From the NCBI GenBank assembly GCA_944322605.1, contig CALUPD010000024.1, positions 1-62,377 of the forward strand: a stretch of 62,377 nucleotides of DNA, in the 5' to 3' direction. Below the pieces are notes generated by a model. It searched no databases and was not told the origin of the DNA. It saw nothing but the letters and a program-made list of their open reading frames with translations. Below, piece by piece: positions 1 through 8,765 of the stretch. The position numbers and the translations under genes were made by a program. Origin of the DNA: an uncultured Bacteroidales bacterium. GTDB lineage: Bacteria; Bacteroidota; Bacteroidia; Bacteroidales; UBA932. Every line of letters begins with the position of its first letter. Position 1 is the first letter of the stretch.

Positions 1-187
1 CGTTTTCAGGAAGGATTTCGTAGGCCAAAGCCTGTGTCTGGCCCACTACCACGGAGATATTTTCTTCCTCAAGCTCGATGCTTGCTACAAGCACATCGTT
101 TTCTTTTTCCTTGCAGGAAGAAAAACATAAAAGCAGCGCCGATGCCATGACCAGCATGCCGCTAATTCTTTTTACGATTGTTTTCAT
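1..187 (-). CDS. Lipoprotein with bacterial Ig-like (BIG2-type) domain, N-terminal part only
   Basis: The first 62 residues of a protein that runs off the left edge. It opens with a basic N-terminus and a hydrophobic stretch ending in LLLCFSSC, so Cys25 is the likely lipidated residue of a signal peptidase II lipoprotein. The residues after the Cys (KEKEND) are strongly charged, which in Bacteroidota can mark export to the cell surface (inference). The visible mature part (VASIELEEENISVVVGQTQ) looks like the first strands of a group 2 bacterial Ig-like domain, where a hydrophobic-Ser-Ile start is followed by a Val-Gly-Gln turn. Such domains usually occur in surface or adhesion proteins. The function of the whole protein cannot be judged from this fragment. 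The start is the only ATG that leaves a complete signal peptide. Confidence 0.75.
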   Translation of the reverse strand, partial: MKTIVKRISGMLVMASALLLCFSSCKEKENDVLVASIELEEENISVVVGQTQALAYEILPEN

Positions 188-217
188 AAATAAATTTAAA
201 GTAAGTGTTTATGCAAA

Positions 218-225
218 CAAATTTA
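218..225 (-). promoter_or_regulatory. Candidate -7 element (TAAATTTG) for the lipoprotein gene
   Basis: On the minus strand the eight bases match the Bacteroidota TAnnTTTG box about 30 bases upstream of the lipoprotein start. No convincing TTTG lies at the right distance upstream, so the call rests on the -7 box and the AT-rich gap alone. Confidence 0.35.
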
Positions 226-265
226 ACAAAAAATTTATTTATTTCTTTATAAAAAATAAGGTATT

Positions 266-1354
266 TTACTTAGGAGCTATCCTGTACAGGAAAACCGCGA
301 TTACAGCGTACATTATATTAGGCACCCATAACGCTATCCCGGGCGGCAGAAGATCGGTATGCACGAACATCTGGCTGAATTTTAAAAACAGGATATACGA
401 AAAGCTCAATGCGATGCCTATGCCGAGATTCAGGCCTATGCCTCCCCTCCTTTTCTTTGAAGAAAGGGACACTCCCATAAGTGTCAGGATAAAGGCCGAA
501 AACGGCATCGCATAACGGGTGTGCTTTTCCATGAGGGCGTATTTCACATTCTTGTCCCCTCTTGCCCTCTGTTTTTCTATAAGCTCGTTAAGCTCGCGGG
601 AATCGAGGGTCTCGTATGAATTCTGCTTCCTGTAAAAGTCGCTCACGTCTATCTGGAGTACCGTATCCTTTTCCTTGCCGAAAGAAATGATTTCCTTGTC
701 GCCGACGTATTCCCTTATATAATAGTTCTTGAGTTTCCACGCGCATTTCGTGCTGTCCCATACTGCCGTGGACGCGGAAAGCTTGGATTTCAAGTCATGG
801 CCTTCTATCTGCTCTATCGTGAACTTTATGGCGGTGTTGTTCCACGTATTGAATCGCTGCACGTACACGTATGTTCCGGGTTCTGTCTGGTAATGTATGT
901 TTTTCTGCGAATTATAGAACCGGCCGTTGATGTATTTGTCTTCGAAAGCCGCCCTTTGCTTGTTCGCGGGAGGGATGACATACAACCCGAGCGCGAGGCT
1001 CAGCAACGCAATGGCCAGCGCGGACAGGAAATACGGATACATCAGCCTGTTGAAGCTTATGCCGCCTGCCAGCATCGCGATTATCTCGCTGTTCGCGGCA
1101 AGCTTGGAAGTAAAGAAAATCACCGTGATGAACACGAACAGAGGGCTGAACATATTCACGAAATACGGAATGAAATTCTTGTAATAATCGAATACTATGG
1201 CTTTCAGTGGGGCTTCCTTTTCGACGAAATTGTCTATCTTTTCGCTTATGTCGAAAATTATGACTATGCCTATGATAAGTATTATGGCAGCCGCATAAGT
1301 CCCGATGAACTTGCGTATGATGTACTTGTCTATTTTAGTAATCCTAAAATTCAT
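266..1354 (-). CDS. LptF/LptG (YjgP/YjgQ) family LPS export permease
   Basis: A 362-residue inner-membrane protein of the LptF/LptG family, the permease half of the LptB2FG transporter that extracts lipopolysaccharide from the inner membrane. Visible are three N-terminal hydrophobic segments (roughly residues 12-35, 48-75 and 88-112), a large hydrophilic periplasmic domain, and three C-terminal segments. This is the family plan. The family name is secure, but F cannot be told from G here. The start is placed at the ATG at 1354, giving MNFRITKIDKYI, five bases after the tgt stop; a longer reading would begin inside tgt and add an unlikely polar stretch. It is probably co-transcribed with tgt, an arrangement I recall as common in Bacteroidota. 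Confidence 0.88.
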   Translation of the reverse strand: MNFRITKIDKYIIRKFIGTYAAAIILIIGIVIIFDISEKIDNFVEKEAPLKAIVFDYYKNFIPYFVNMFSPLFVFITVIFFTSKLAANSEIIAMLAGGISFNRLMYPYFLSALAIALLSLALGLYVIPPANKQRAAFEDKYINGRFYNSQKNIHYQTEPGTYVYVQRFNTWNNTAIKFTIEQIEGHDLKSKLSASTAVWDSTKCAWKLKNYYIREYVGDKEIISFGKEKDTVLQIDVSDFYRKQNSYETLDSRELNELIEKQRARGDKNVKYALMEKHTRYAMPFSAFILTLMGVSLSSKKRRGGIGLNLGIGIALSFSYILFLKFSQMFVHTDLLPPGIALWVPNIMYAVIAVFLYRIAPK

Positions 1355-1359
1355 CTGAG

Positions 1360-2493
1360 CTACAGTTTTGTTTCCAGTTTCCTTACCGCCTCGTCCTTCC
1401 ATGCCGCGAAATCACCGCTTATGATGTGCTTTCTCGCGCAGCGCACAAGTTCGAGGTAGAAAGCCACGTTATGCTCGCTTGCGATTTGCGCCGCTATCAT
1501 CTCCCCGGCAACGAACATATGGCGGAGATAGGCCTTGGAATACGCCTTGTCGACAAAAGACGTGCCGCCTGGATCTATAGGGGAAAAATCATCCGCCCAC
1601 TTCCTGTTCCTTATGTTTATCATGCCTTCCCAAGTGAACAGCATGCCGTTCCTGCCGTTTCTTGTAGGCATGACGCAATCGAACATGTCGATTCCCCTTG
1701 CAATGCCTTCAAGTATGTTGGCAGGAGTCCCGACCCCCATAAGATACCTCGGCTTTTCCTGCGGGAGCACCGGATGCAGGACTTCGAGCATCCGGTACAT
1801 CACCTCCGTCGGCTCTCCTACCGAAAGGCCTCCTATCGCATAGCCTTCCCTGCCAAGCGAAGCCGCATGTTCGGCGGCCATTACCCTCAAATCAGGATAC
1901 ACGCATCCCTGCACTATCGGGAAAAAATGCTGGGCATACCCGTAAAGCGGTTCCGTCGAATCGAACCTGCGTATTCCGCGTTCGAGCCATTTCTGCGTAA
2001 GCTTCAAGGAATCGAGCGCGTACCTGTGGTCGGCATCGCCCGGAGTACACTCGTCCAACGCCATGATTATGTCCGCGCCTATCATCCTCTGCGTGTCGAC
2101 ATTGTTTTCAGGCGTGAACATATGTTTCGAACCGTCGATATGCGAGCGAAAAATGCATCCTTCTTCGGTCAGTTTCCTGTTTTCCGTAAGCGAAAAGACC
2201 TGGAATCCGCCGCTGTCCGTCAATATGGGCCTGTCCCACGAGACGAATTCATGCAGGCCACCTGCACGGTTCAATATGTCAAGGCCGGGCCTGAGATAAA
2301 GATGGTACGTATTGCCAAGTATTATCTGCGCGCCTATGTCCTCTTTCAGGTCCCTGTGGTAAATGCCCTTGACCGAGCCTATAGTGCCTACTGGCATGAA
2401 AATAGGAGTTTCAACAGTCCCATGCTCCGTATGCAGCAGGCCGTATCTTGCATTGGACCCCGGATCAGTCCCGAGCTTTTCGAAAAACTTCAT
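1360..2493 (-). CDS. tgt: Queuine tRNA-ribosyltransferase (tRNA-guanine transglycosylase)
   Basis: A 377-residue enzyme that exchanges guanine-34 for the queuosine precursor preQ1 in tRNAs with GUN anticodons. The general acid/base Asp is in DSGGFQVF, the substrate-loop GGLSVGE is present, and the nucleophile Asp is in MFDCVMPTRNGRNG. The C-terminal zinc site of well-studied TGTs (CxCxxC followed by His) is absent: the equivalent stretch reads IDPGGTSFVDKAYSKAYLRH with no Cys. From memory, other Bacteroidales TGTs also lack these cysteines, so this is probably a lineage trait and not a defect. It lies between pheT and the Lpt permease on the same strand, with 18 bases to pheT. Confidence 0.96.
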   Translation of the reverse strand: MKFFEKLGTDPGSNARYGLLHTEHGTVETPIFMPVGTIGSVKGIYHRDLKEDIGAQIILGNTYHLYLRPGLDILNRAGGLHEFVSWDRPILTDSGGFQVFSLTENRKLTEEGCIFRSHIDGSKHMFTPENNVDTQRMIGADIIMALDECTPGDADHRYALDSLKLTQKWLERGIRRFDSTEPLYGYAQHFFPIVQGCVYPDLRVMAAEHAASLGREGYAIGGLSVGEPTEVMYRMLEVLHPVLPQEKPRYLMGVGTPANILEGIARGIDMFDCVMPTRNGRNGMLFTWEGMINIRNRKWADDFSPIDPGGTSFVDKAYSKAYLRHMFVAGEMIAAQIASEHNVAFYLELVRCARKHIISGDFAAWKDEAVRKLETKL

Positions 2494-2511
2494 CTGGAAA
2501 ATTTCTACTGG

Positions 2512-4959
2512 TTATCTAAGCGACGCTCCGAACTTGCTGGAAAGGGTTTCCGTTATTTTGGACATCACGCCTTCTACAGCCTTGTCAGTAAGGGTCTTTT
2601 CATCGTCCCTCAAGATAAAGCTCATCGCGTACTGTTTCTTTCCTTCCGCAATCTTGTCGCCTTTGTACACATCGAACAGGTCTACCGCCCTTAAAAGTTT
2701 CCTTTCGCACTCGAAAGCAGCCTTGCGCAAATCGGCATACCTGACATTTTCATCGACAAGCAAAGCCAAATCCCTTCTTACTTCCGGATATTTAGGCATT
2801 TCCTTGTATGTTATCCTGTTTTTCGATGCGATCGAACACAATTCGTCCCACGATATTTCCGCCGCATAGACTTCGGTCTTTATGCCGAACCTGCGCCTCA
2901 GGGCCGGAGATATTATCCCGAGAGAAACTATTTCCGCGCCGGAGCGGGACTTGTATGTTATTCCTTCCGAATATATGTCAGACGGAGCGGAATCATACTG
3001 CATTGAATTCAAATCCGCGCCGAGCCTCTTCATGATCAGTTCCACATATCCTTTAAGCACGAAGAAATCGCTTTTCTTCGCTCCTCTCCAAGTATGCGAA
3101 AACTCCCCGGTCATGAAGAGAGAAAGCCTGGCATGCTCCTTATAAGACTTCTGGATATTTTTGTCGGCATCGGGGCTTATGGAATACATGTTGCCGAGCT
3201 CGTACAATTTCAGGTCCTGGCACTGCCTGTTCTGGTTATAAGCTATTACTTCAAGGCCCCCCGGAATCAGAGTCTGCCTCATCGCGTTCAGATCGGAGCT
3301 GAGAGGATTGAGGATCATCACGAGCCTGTCCTTAGGAAAAGCAGCGAGGTTTTCGTAATAGGCGGCCTTTGTCAGCGAATTGTTCATTATTTCGCTGAAG
3401 CCGTTGGATGAAAGCATGTCCGAGACGGTCTTTTTCATGGTTTCCGGATCAGGGTTGGGACTTACGTTTACGGACGACTTCACATTTTCCGGCAGTTCGA
3501 TGTTGTTGAAGCCGTATATCCTCAGGACGTCTTCGACGACATCGCATTCCCTGTAGACATCGACCCTGTATGTCGGGACCGAGACTTCCGCTTCGCTGCC
3601 GTTTTCGGACAGGATTTCGAAATCCATGGCCTTTAATATGGCCTTTATATCTTCGGACGGAATATCCTTCCCGATGAACCTTTTCATCCTTTCGATGTCG
3701 AGGCTCACTTTCTTTTTTTCTATCGGCGACGGGTATATTTCCTTTACAGGGCCTACGACCTTTGCCCCCGCATGCTCTTGCAGAAGCAACGCGGCCCTTT
3801 TAAGGGCATATGGTATGATCGAAGGATCTGCTCCCCTTTCGTATCTGAAAGAAGCGTCGGTCTTTATCCCGTGGCGTTTTGAGCTCTTCCTTATATATAC
3901 CGGATTGAAATATGCCGACTCGATGAATACTTTTTCCGTATTGTCCTTGATTCCCGATTCCAGCCCGCCGAATATACCCGCCAAGCACATAGGGGAATTT
4001 TCATTGCATATCATAAGGTCTTCCGGAGAAAGGCTGTGATGGACACCGTCCAAAGTGACAAAATCCGTTCCTTCCTCGCAATGCCTTACCACGATCCTGT
4101 CCCCGTCGATTTTCGAAGCGTCGAACGCATGCAGTGGAAGGCCGACTTCCTGCAATACGAAATTTGTTATGTCCACGACATTGTTTATGGATCTTATGCC
4201 TACCGCATTCAGCCTTTTCTTCATCCAGTCCGGAGAAGGCCCTATCTTGACATCTGTCAATGTGATTCCTGAATACCTCGGCGCGGCGTCACCTGCTTCC
4301 ACGCAAATATCGATTCCTTTGCCTTCCCCTTCCCTGAATTCCGCCACGGACGGATATACGAGTTCGGTGTCATAGCCGTTGTATTTAAGGTATGCGTACA
4401 GGTCCCTGGCCACTCCGATATGGCTTGCGGCGTCCACCCTGTTCGGAGTAAGTCCTATTTCGAAAACAGTGTCCGATTCGAGGCCGAGATATTCTTTCGC
4501 AGAAGTTCCCGGCACGGCAGAGCCGTCGAGAACCATGATCCCGTCATGGGAATTTCCCAATCCCAACTCGTCTTCGGCGCATATCATCCCGAAAGACTCT
4601 ATTCCCCTTATCTTTGATTTTTTTATCTTGATCTGCTCTCCGTCAGGAAAAACCAATCTTGTGCCTATCGTCGCAAGCAGAACCTTCTGCCCGGCAGCGA
4701 CATTTGGAGCGCCGCAAACGATTTGCAAAAGCCCGTCGCCACCCGCATTCACCTTCGTCACGCTAAGCTTGTCCGCGTCGGGATGCTTGGAGCATTCAAT
4801 GACTTCCGCCACGACAACTCCTTCAAGTCCTCCCGGAATCTGCTCGACGGTTTCCATCGCCTCCACTTCCAATCCTATCGATGTAAGTATTTCCGCAGTC
4901 TTTTCAGGAGTCAAATCGAATTTGACGTAATCTTTCAGCCAATTATAAGATATTTTCAT
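2512..4959 (-). CDS. pheT: Phenylalanine--tRNA ligase beta subunit
   Basis: 815 residues, the usual length for the bacterial beta subunit of the alpha2-beta2 phenylalanyl-tRNA synthetase. Domains in order: an N-terminal start typical of PheT (MKISYNWLKDYVKF), an EMAP-like tRNA-binding domain at about 40-150, the B3/B4 editing domain around 210-400 (with PLHAFDASKI), B5 at about 410-480, the catalytic-like core, and a C-terminal ferredoxin-fold anticodon-binding domain with YPEVRRDLALLVDE. The alpha subunit gene pheS is not in the window, so the two subunits are encoded apart, unlike in E. coli. Upstream is ftsY and downstream is tgt on the same strand. Confidence 0.97.
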   Translation of the reverse strand: MKISYNWLKDYVKFDLTPEKTAEILTSIGLEVEAMETVEQIPGGLEGVVVAEVIECSKHPDADKLSVTKVNAGGDGLLQIVCGAPNVAAGQKVLLATIGTRLVFPDGEQIKIKKSKIRGIESFGMICAEDELGLGNSHDGIMVLDGSAVPGTSAKEYLGLESDTVFEIGLTPNRVDAASHIGVARDLYAYLKYNGYDTELVYPSVAEFREGEGKGIDICVEAGDAAPRYSGITLTDVKIGPSPDWMKKRLNAVGIRSINNVVDITNFVLQEVGLPLHAFDASKIDGDRIVVRHCEEGTDFVTLDGVHHSLSPEDLMICNENSPMCLAGIFGGLESGIKDNTEKVFIESAYFNPVYIRKSSKRHGIKTDASFRYERGADPSIIPYALKRAALLLQEHAGAKVVGPVKEIYPSPIEKKKVSLDIERMKRFIGKDIPSEDIKAILKAMDFEILSENGSEAEVSVPTYRVDVYRECDVVEDVLRIYGFNNIELPENVKSSVNVSPNPDPETMKKTVSDMLSSNGFSEIMNNSLTKAAYYENLAAFPKDRLVMILNPLSSDLNAMRQTLIPGGLEVIAYNQNRQCQDLKLYELGNMYSISPDADKNIQKSYKEHARLSLFMTGEFSHTWRGAKKSDFFVLKGYVELIMKRLGADLNSMQYDSAPSDIYSEGITYKSRSGAEIVSLGIISPALRRRFGIKTEVYAAEISWDELCSIASKNRITYKEMPKYPEVRRDLALLVDENVRYADLRKAAFECERKLLRAVDLFDVYKGDKIAEGKKQYAMSFILRDDEKTLTDKAVEGVMSKITETLSSKFGASLR

Positions 4960-5012
4960 GTCTATTGATTTTATCGTCTTGTATTTCTATTTCATTTGCC
5001 GCAATAAAAACA

Positions 5013-5969
5013 TCAGCCGAGCAACGAATCTATGAATTCCTTTTTATCGAAAACCTGCAAGTCTTCGATCTTTTCGCCTACGCCTATGAATTTGATAGGA
5101 ATGTCCAGCATGTCTGATATGCCTATCACAACACCGCCTTTGGCAGTGCCGTCGAGTTTAGTGACCGCAAGGGCGCTCACGTCTGTGGCTTTCGAAAATT
5201 CCTTGGCCTGCTGGTAGGCGTTTTGGCCTACGGACCCGTCAAGAACGAGAAGCACTTCATGCGGAGCGTCCGGAATGACCTTTCTTATCACGTTTCGGAT
5301 CTTGGTAAGCTCGTTCATCAGGTTTATCTTATTATGAAGCCGGCCTGCCGTGTCTATCAGGACCACGTCGGCATCTTGCGCGACCGCCGATTTCACGGCA
5401 TCGTATGCCACCGACGCCGGATCCGATCCCATCTGTTGCTTGATTATGCTGACCCCGGCCCTTTGGCTCCAGATTTCAAGCTGGTCGACAGCCGCCGCCC
5501 TGAAGGTATCTGCCGCCCCCAGCACGACTTTCTTGCCTGATTCATGCAGCCTTGCGGCTAATTTGCCGATTGTCGTGGTCTTCCCTGCCCCGTTTACTCC
5601 GACGACCATGACGACGAACGGTTTTTTCGAAAAATCGAACGGCACTTCGCCGTTATTGCCGTCATCGGCCTTGAGCAGCTTGCATATCTCGTCTTTGAGC
5701 ATGGCCTTCAATTCGGACATGTCGACATATTTATCCTTTTCGACCCTGTCTTCCAAAGCCTCGATAATCTTCAGTGTCGTGTCTACCCCTACATCCGCTC
5801 CGATCAGGGCTTCTTCGATTCCGTCAAGGACTTCGTCGTCCACGGTAGATTTTCCTTTTACCGCGCGCGTGATTTTTTCAAAAAACGAAGTTTTCGTCTT
5901 TTTCAGTCCCTGATCGAGGGATTCCTTTTCCTCCTTGCTTTTTTTACCGAATAATCCGAAGAATGCCAT
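5013..5969 (-). CDS. ftsY: Signal recognition particle receptor FtsY
   Basis: An SRP-type GTPase of 318 residues that docks ribosome-SRP complexes at the inner membrane. The NG domain has the P-loop GVNGAGKTTTIGKL, the insertion-box motif DTFRAAAVDQL, DTAGRL and TKLDGTAKGG. The acidic A domain of enterobacterial FtsY is missing; only about 25 charged residues precede the N domain, so membrane contact probably relies on the N-terminal helix (inference). The ATG at 5969 is preferred to the in-frame GTG six bases upstream because it gives MAFFGLFGKK, a start common in the family. It has its own probable promoter just behind the terminator of the rpmB-rpmG-DUF4295 transcript. Confidence 0.96.
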   Translation of the reverse strand: MAFFGLFGKKSKEEKESLDQGLKKTKTSFFEKITRAVKGKSTVDDEVLDGIEEALIGADVGVDTTLKIIEALEDRVEKDKYVDMSELKAMLKDEICKLLKADDGNNGEVPFDFSKKPFVVMVVGVNGAGKTTTIGKLAARLHESGKKVVLGAADTFRAAAVDQLEIWSQRAGVSIIKQQMGSDPASVAYDAVKSAVAQDADVVLIDTAGRLHNKINLMNELTKIRNVIRKVIPDAPHEVLLVLDGSVGQNAYQQAKEFSKATDVSALAVTKLDGTAKGGVVIGISDMLDIPIKFIGVGEKIEDLQVFDKKEFIDSLLG

Positions 5970-5995
5970 ATTCACTATAATTTATGGTTAATCTG

Positions 5996-6003
5996 CAAAT
6001 TTA
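5996..6003 (-). promoter_or_regulatory. Candidate ftsY promoter, -7 element TAAATTTG
   Basis: A minus-strand TAnnTTTG match 27 bases upstream of the ftsY start and directly after the terminator at 6016-6054. The -33 region would overlap the terminator T-run and has no clean TTTG. Confidence 0.45.
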
Positions 6004-6015
6004 CATTTTTTTCTG

Positions 6016-6054
6016 AAAAAAGAAGCCGTACCGGAACGAATTCCGATACGGCTT
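6016..6054 (-). terminator. Rho-independent terminator after DUF4295
   Basis: On the minus strand an AAGCCGTA...TACGGCTT stem of about 14 pairs, including one G-U pair, closes a four-base loop and is followed by C and six T. It ends the ribosomal-protein transcript before ftsY. Confidence 0.85.
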
Positions 6055-6075
6055 GCATTTTTGTAATCAATCAAT

Positions 6076-6237
6076 CTATTTTTTTGAGAAAAAATCTTTC
6101 ACTTTGTCAACCTGCACCATTTCTTCCTGGAACACATAAGCGCCGCTGCGAGGCGACCTGTCCATGCGAATGCATTTTACCATTTTGTTATCAGCAGCCC
6201 TGTTGCCGCCGAATGTTGCAACTGCTTTCTTTGCCAT
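6076..6237 (-). CDS. DUF4295 family small basic protein
   Basis: A 53-residue basic protein beginning MAKKAVATFGGNRAADNKMV and ending DFFSKK. It fits the Bacteroidota family DUF4295, typically found just after rpmB and rpmG. Its function is not established; the size, the MAKK start, the charge and the position in a ribosomal-protein operon suggest a ribosome-associated protein (inference). The gap to rpmG is 19 bases, and a hairpin terminator follows the stop directly, so it is the last gene of its transcript. Confidence 0.85.
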   Translation of the reverse strand: MAKKAVATFGGNRAADNKMVKCIRMDRSPRSGAYVFQEEMVQVDKVKDFFSKK

Positions 6238-6256
6238 AATTAATCCTTATTAAATG

Positions 6257-6439
6257 TTATTTGATTTCACGATGCAGAGTAACCTTCTTGAGATAAGGAT
6301 TGTATTTTCTGCGTTCGAGCCTTTGCGTAGTATTCTTTTTATTTTTAGTGGTTACATACCTCGATATTCCCGGTACGCCGCTTTCTCTTTGCTCGGTACA
6401 TTCCAATATGACCTGTACCCTGTTGCCTTTCTTTGCCAT
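6257..6439 (-). CDS. rpmG: 50S ribosomal protein L33
   Basis: A 60-residue L33 with the family start [16 protein letters not shown] and the C-terminal signature [19 protein letters not shown]. Only one Cys is present, so this is the zinc-free form. It lies nine bases after rpmB. Confidence 0.97.
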   Translation of the reverse strand: MAKKGNRVQVILECTEQRESGVPGISRYVTTKNKKNTTQRLERRKYNPYLKKVTLHREIK

Positions 6440-6448
6440 ATCCGTAAA

Positions 6449-6691
6449 CTAAATTATATCGATTAAACCTTTAGCCTTGGCTGCTTTCAAGGAAGCTGCA
6501 AGACCGTTCTTGTTAATATTGCGGATACCCGCAGCAGAAACCTTCAATGTTACGAATCTCTGCTCTTCTTCATACCAAAATCTCTTGGTCTTAAGGTTCG
6601 GTGCAAATTCACGTTTTGTACGTCTTTTAGAGTGGGAAACGTTGTTTCCGATCATCCTCTTTTTCCCTGTGATTTGACAAACTCTTGCCAT
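6449..6691 (-). CDS. rpmB: 50S ribosomal protein L28
   Basis: An 80-residue L28 with MARVCQITGKK, the NNVSHSKRRTKR motif and the C-terminal AAGIRNINKNGL. No CxxC zinc pair is present. It is the first of the rpmB-rpmG-DUF4295 run and starts 63 bases after the lepB stop; a separate promoter in that AT-rich gap is possible but not clear. Confidence 0.97.
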   Translation of the reverse strand: MARVCQITGKKRMIGNNVSHSKRRTKREFAPNLKTKRFWYEEEQRFVTLKVSAAGIRNINKNGLAASLKAAKAKGLIDII

Positions 6692-6754
6692 TTTATATAC
6701 GTATTTAAATTATTCTACTGTCAATAATGGGCAAAACCCTTTTCAATATACGGA

Positions 6755-8098
6755 TCAGACAAGCTTGAACAACCTGTTCCATCTTATGGATGACGGGAAC
6801 GGCTTGCCTTTGTCCGTTGAGAACCAAATTATGACAGGCTTTCCGATTACATGGTCTTCAGGAACGAAGCCCCAGTATCTCGAATCGGCCGAATTATGCC
6901 GGTTGTCGCCCATCATGAAATAATAATCCTGCTTGAACGTGTACCTGTCGGAAAGGACCCCGTTGATGTATATTCCGTCGTCCTTCACCTCAAGGCTGTT
7001 TCCTTCATATGCCGTTATGGCTCTCGAATATAACGGAAGATTCTCTTTTGTCAGTTCGATTTCCGCGCCTTTCTCAGGAATCCATACAGGACCGTAATTG
7101 TCCCTGGTCCATTTATGGTTTTCACTGTAAGGAAAGATTCTGAGCATTGCGTCAGGCATCACCTCGGAATAGCGATCGATATTCCTGCTTATGCTTTCCA
7201 CATTGCCCATCCTGCCTATCTTTTCAACTTCCTCGTCATTGAGTGGAAGCGCAGGATAGCCAGGCATCGTCGGATCGTACAGGACTTCCGAAAGATTCAT
7301 GTTCATTCCTTCAAGAATCTTTGCATTGATAGGAAGCCCGTTCGTAACGACTCTGTAAGTATTCTGCACGCCTTCCCTGAACTTTTCAGGGATTCCGTTT
7401 ACAATAACTTTGCCGTCCTTTATCAAAAGAGTATCGCCCGCAACAGCAACGCATCTTTTAACATAATTGTCCTTTTTGTCTCTCGGCCTTGTCAAAATCG
7501 GACCATAAACCTCTTCGGCGTATTTCCGGCCGTTTATTCTGGCGACTTCATGGTAATCCGCGCCAGGCAAAGCCGTAAGGACCGTGTCGCCGTTCGGAAA
7601 AGCGAAAACGACAATGTCGCCGCGCTCCACATCGGAGAATCCTGCAAGCCGCCTGTACGGCCACTTGACTATTTCCGAATAGGATTTTCCTCCGGTAACA
7701 GGCATGACATTATGGACCAGCGGCATGGAAACCGGGGTTTCCGGGATTTTCGGTCCGTAAGCCAATTTGCTGACGAACAGATAATCGCCTGTCAATAATG
7801 TCCTTTCCATCGAAGAGGAAGGTATTACATATGCTTCTATGAAAAATATGCGGAGGAAAGTAGCCACTACCAAAGCGAATATTATGGCATCGACCCATTC
7901 CAGCAGCACGTTTTTTTTCTTTTTGTCCTTCGGTCTCCAAAACGCCCATCTTACTTTCTTGGTTATGAAGATGTCGAAAATCACCAAAAGCCCAAGCAGC
8001 CACCAGTAATTCCCGAGCCATATCACCCATGCAAGATAAAGGGCGGCCCAGATGCCGAATTTGAACCAGCGATTATGTAAAACCTCTTTTATAGTCAT
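6755..8098 (-). CDS. lepB: Signal peptidase I (long Bacteroidota form)
   Basis: A 447-residue S26 peptidase that removes signal peptides of Sec-exported proteins on the periplasmic face. Two hydrophobic segments near residues 12-46 and one at 70-90 precede the catalytic Ser96 in IPSSSMERTLL; the general base is Lys214 in NYVKRCVAVAGD. The box GDNRHNSADSRYWGFVP lies near the C-terminus. Between the catalytic Ser and Lys, and again after it, are long extra segments, making it over 100 residues longer than E. coli LepB; I recall this as usual in Bacteroidota. It sits between rplT and rpmB on one strand and so may be expressed with the translation genes. Confidence 0.95.
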   Translation of the reverse strand: MTIKEVLHNRWFKFGIWAALYLAWVIWLGNYWWLLGLLVIFDIFITKKVRWAFWRPKDKKKKNVLLEWVDAIIFALVVATFLRIFFIEAYVIPSSSMERTLLTGDYLFVSKLAYGPKIPETPVSMPLVHNVMPVTGGKSYSEIVKWPYRRLAGFSDVERGDIVVFAFPNGDTVLTALPGADYHEVARINGRKYAEEVYGPILTRPRDKKDNYVKRCVAVAGDTLLIKDGKVIVNGIPEKFREGVQNTYRVVTNGLPINAKILEGMNMNLSEVLYDPTMPGYPALPLNDEEVEKIGRMGNVESISRNIDRYSEVMPDAMLRIFPYSENHKWTRDNYGPVWIPEKGAEIELTKENLPLYSRAITAYEGNSLEVKDDGIYINGVLSDRYTFKQDYYFMMGDNRHNSADSRYWGFVPEDHVIGKPVIIWFSTDKGKPFPSSIRWNRLFKLV

Positions 8099-8116
8099 CC
8101 GGTCAATGAACGAGTA

Positions 8117-8461
8117 CTATTTTACGGACCTTATTATTGCTTCGAATGCTTCCGGGTTATTCATTGCAAGGTCAGCCAAAACTTTGCGGTTCAATCCCAC
8201 GTTCGTCTTGGAAAGCTTGCCCATAAATTGAGAGTAATTCATGCCGTGCTGCCTTGCAGCTGCGTTGATTCTCTGAATCCAAAGCGCACGGAAAGATCTT
8301 TTCTTGGCCTTGCGATCCCTGTACGCATAGGTAAGACCTTTCTCATAGGTATTCTTTGCTACAGTCCAGACATTGGCCCTCGCAAGGAAATTACCTTTAG
8401 TCTGTTTCAGGATTTTTTTACGGCGTGCTCTCGATGCTACCGAATTTACTGATCTAGGCAT
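8117..8461 (-). CDS. rplT: 50S ribosomal protein L20
   Basis: A 114-residue L20 that begins [20 protein letters not shown] and contains [20 protein letters not shown]. In other bacteria L20 also represses its own operon by binding leader or intergenic RNA. The 85 bases between rpmI and rplT here could hold such a site, but I do not see a clear L20-binding fold. Part of infC-rpmI-rplT. Confidence 0.97.
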   Translation of the reverse strand: MPRSVNSVASRARRKKILKQTKGNFLARANVWTVAKNTYEKGLTYAYRDRKAKKRSFRALWIQRINAAARQHGMNYSQFMGKLSKTNVGLNRKVLADLAMNNPEAFEAIIRSVK

Positions 8462-8546
8462 AATTTAAATGTTTTGTGAACGCCAGCGTCCGGTCTTAAA
8501 CAGGAACTTTCAATTGCTGGTCATCCTGGTTGATAAATGATTTTAA

Positions 8547-8741
8547 TTAAGCGACTATCAAAGTTTTTACCCTTCTTTCATCAGCCTTTGCCACAAGGCC
8601 GCTGTGAGTGAGATTCCTTTTTTGCTTAGTCGTTTTTTTAGTCAAAATGTGACTTTTGAAAGCATGCTTTCTTTTCACACGTCCGGATCCGGTAAGCTGG
8701 AAACGCTTTTTTGCACCGGAATTCGTTTTCATTTTAGGCAT
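8547..8741 (-). CDS. rpmI: 50S ribosomal protein L35
   Basis: A 64-residue L35 with [20 protein letters not shown] and the [14 protein letters not shown] core. It follows infC by 24 bases in the classic infC-rpmI-rplT order. Confidence 0.97.
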   Translation of the reverse strand: MPKMKTNSGAKKRFQLTGSGRVKRKHAFKSHILTKKTTKQKRNLTHSGLVAKADERRVKTLIVA

Positions 8742-8765
8742 TTCAAAAAATTTTATTGGTTAAAA

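Noticed and set aside
1426..2694. 422-codon plus-strand open frame opposite tgt
   Set aside because: Shadow of tgt and the pheT end; Arg/His/Pro-rich with no family features.
8462..8546. L20-binding autoregulatory RNA between rpmI and rplT
   Set aside because: The spacing would permit one, but I cannot see the L20 site fold; no positive evidence.
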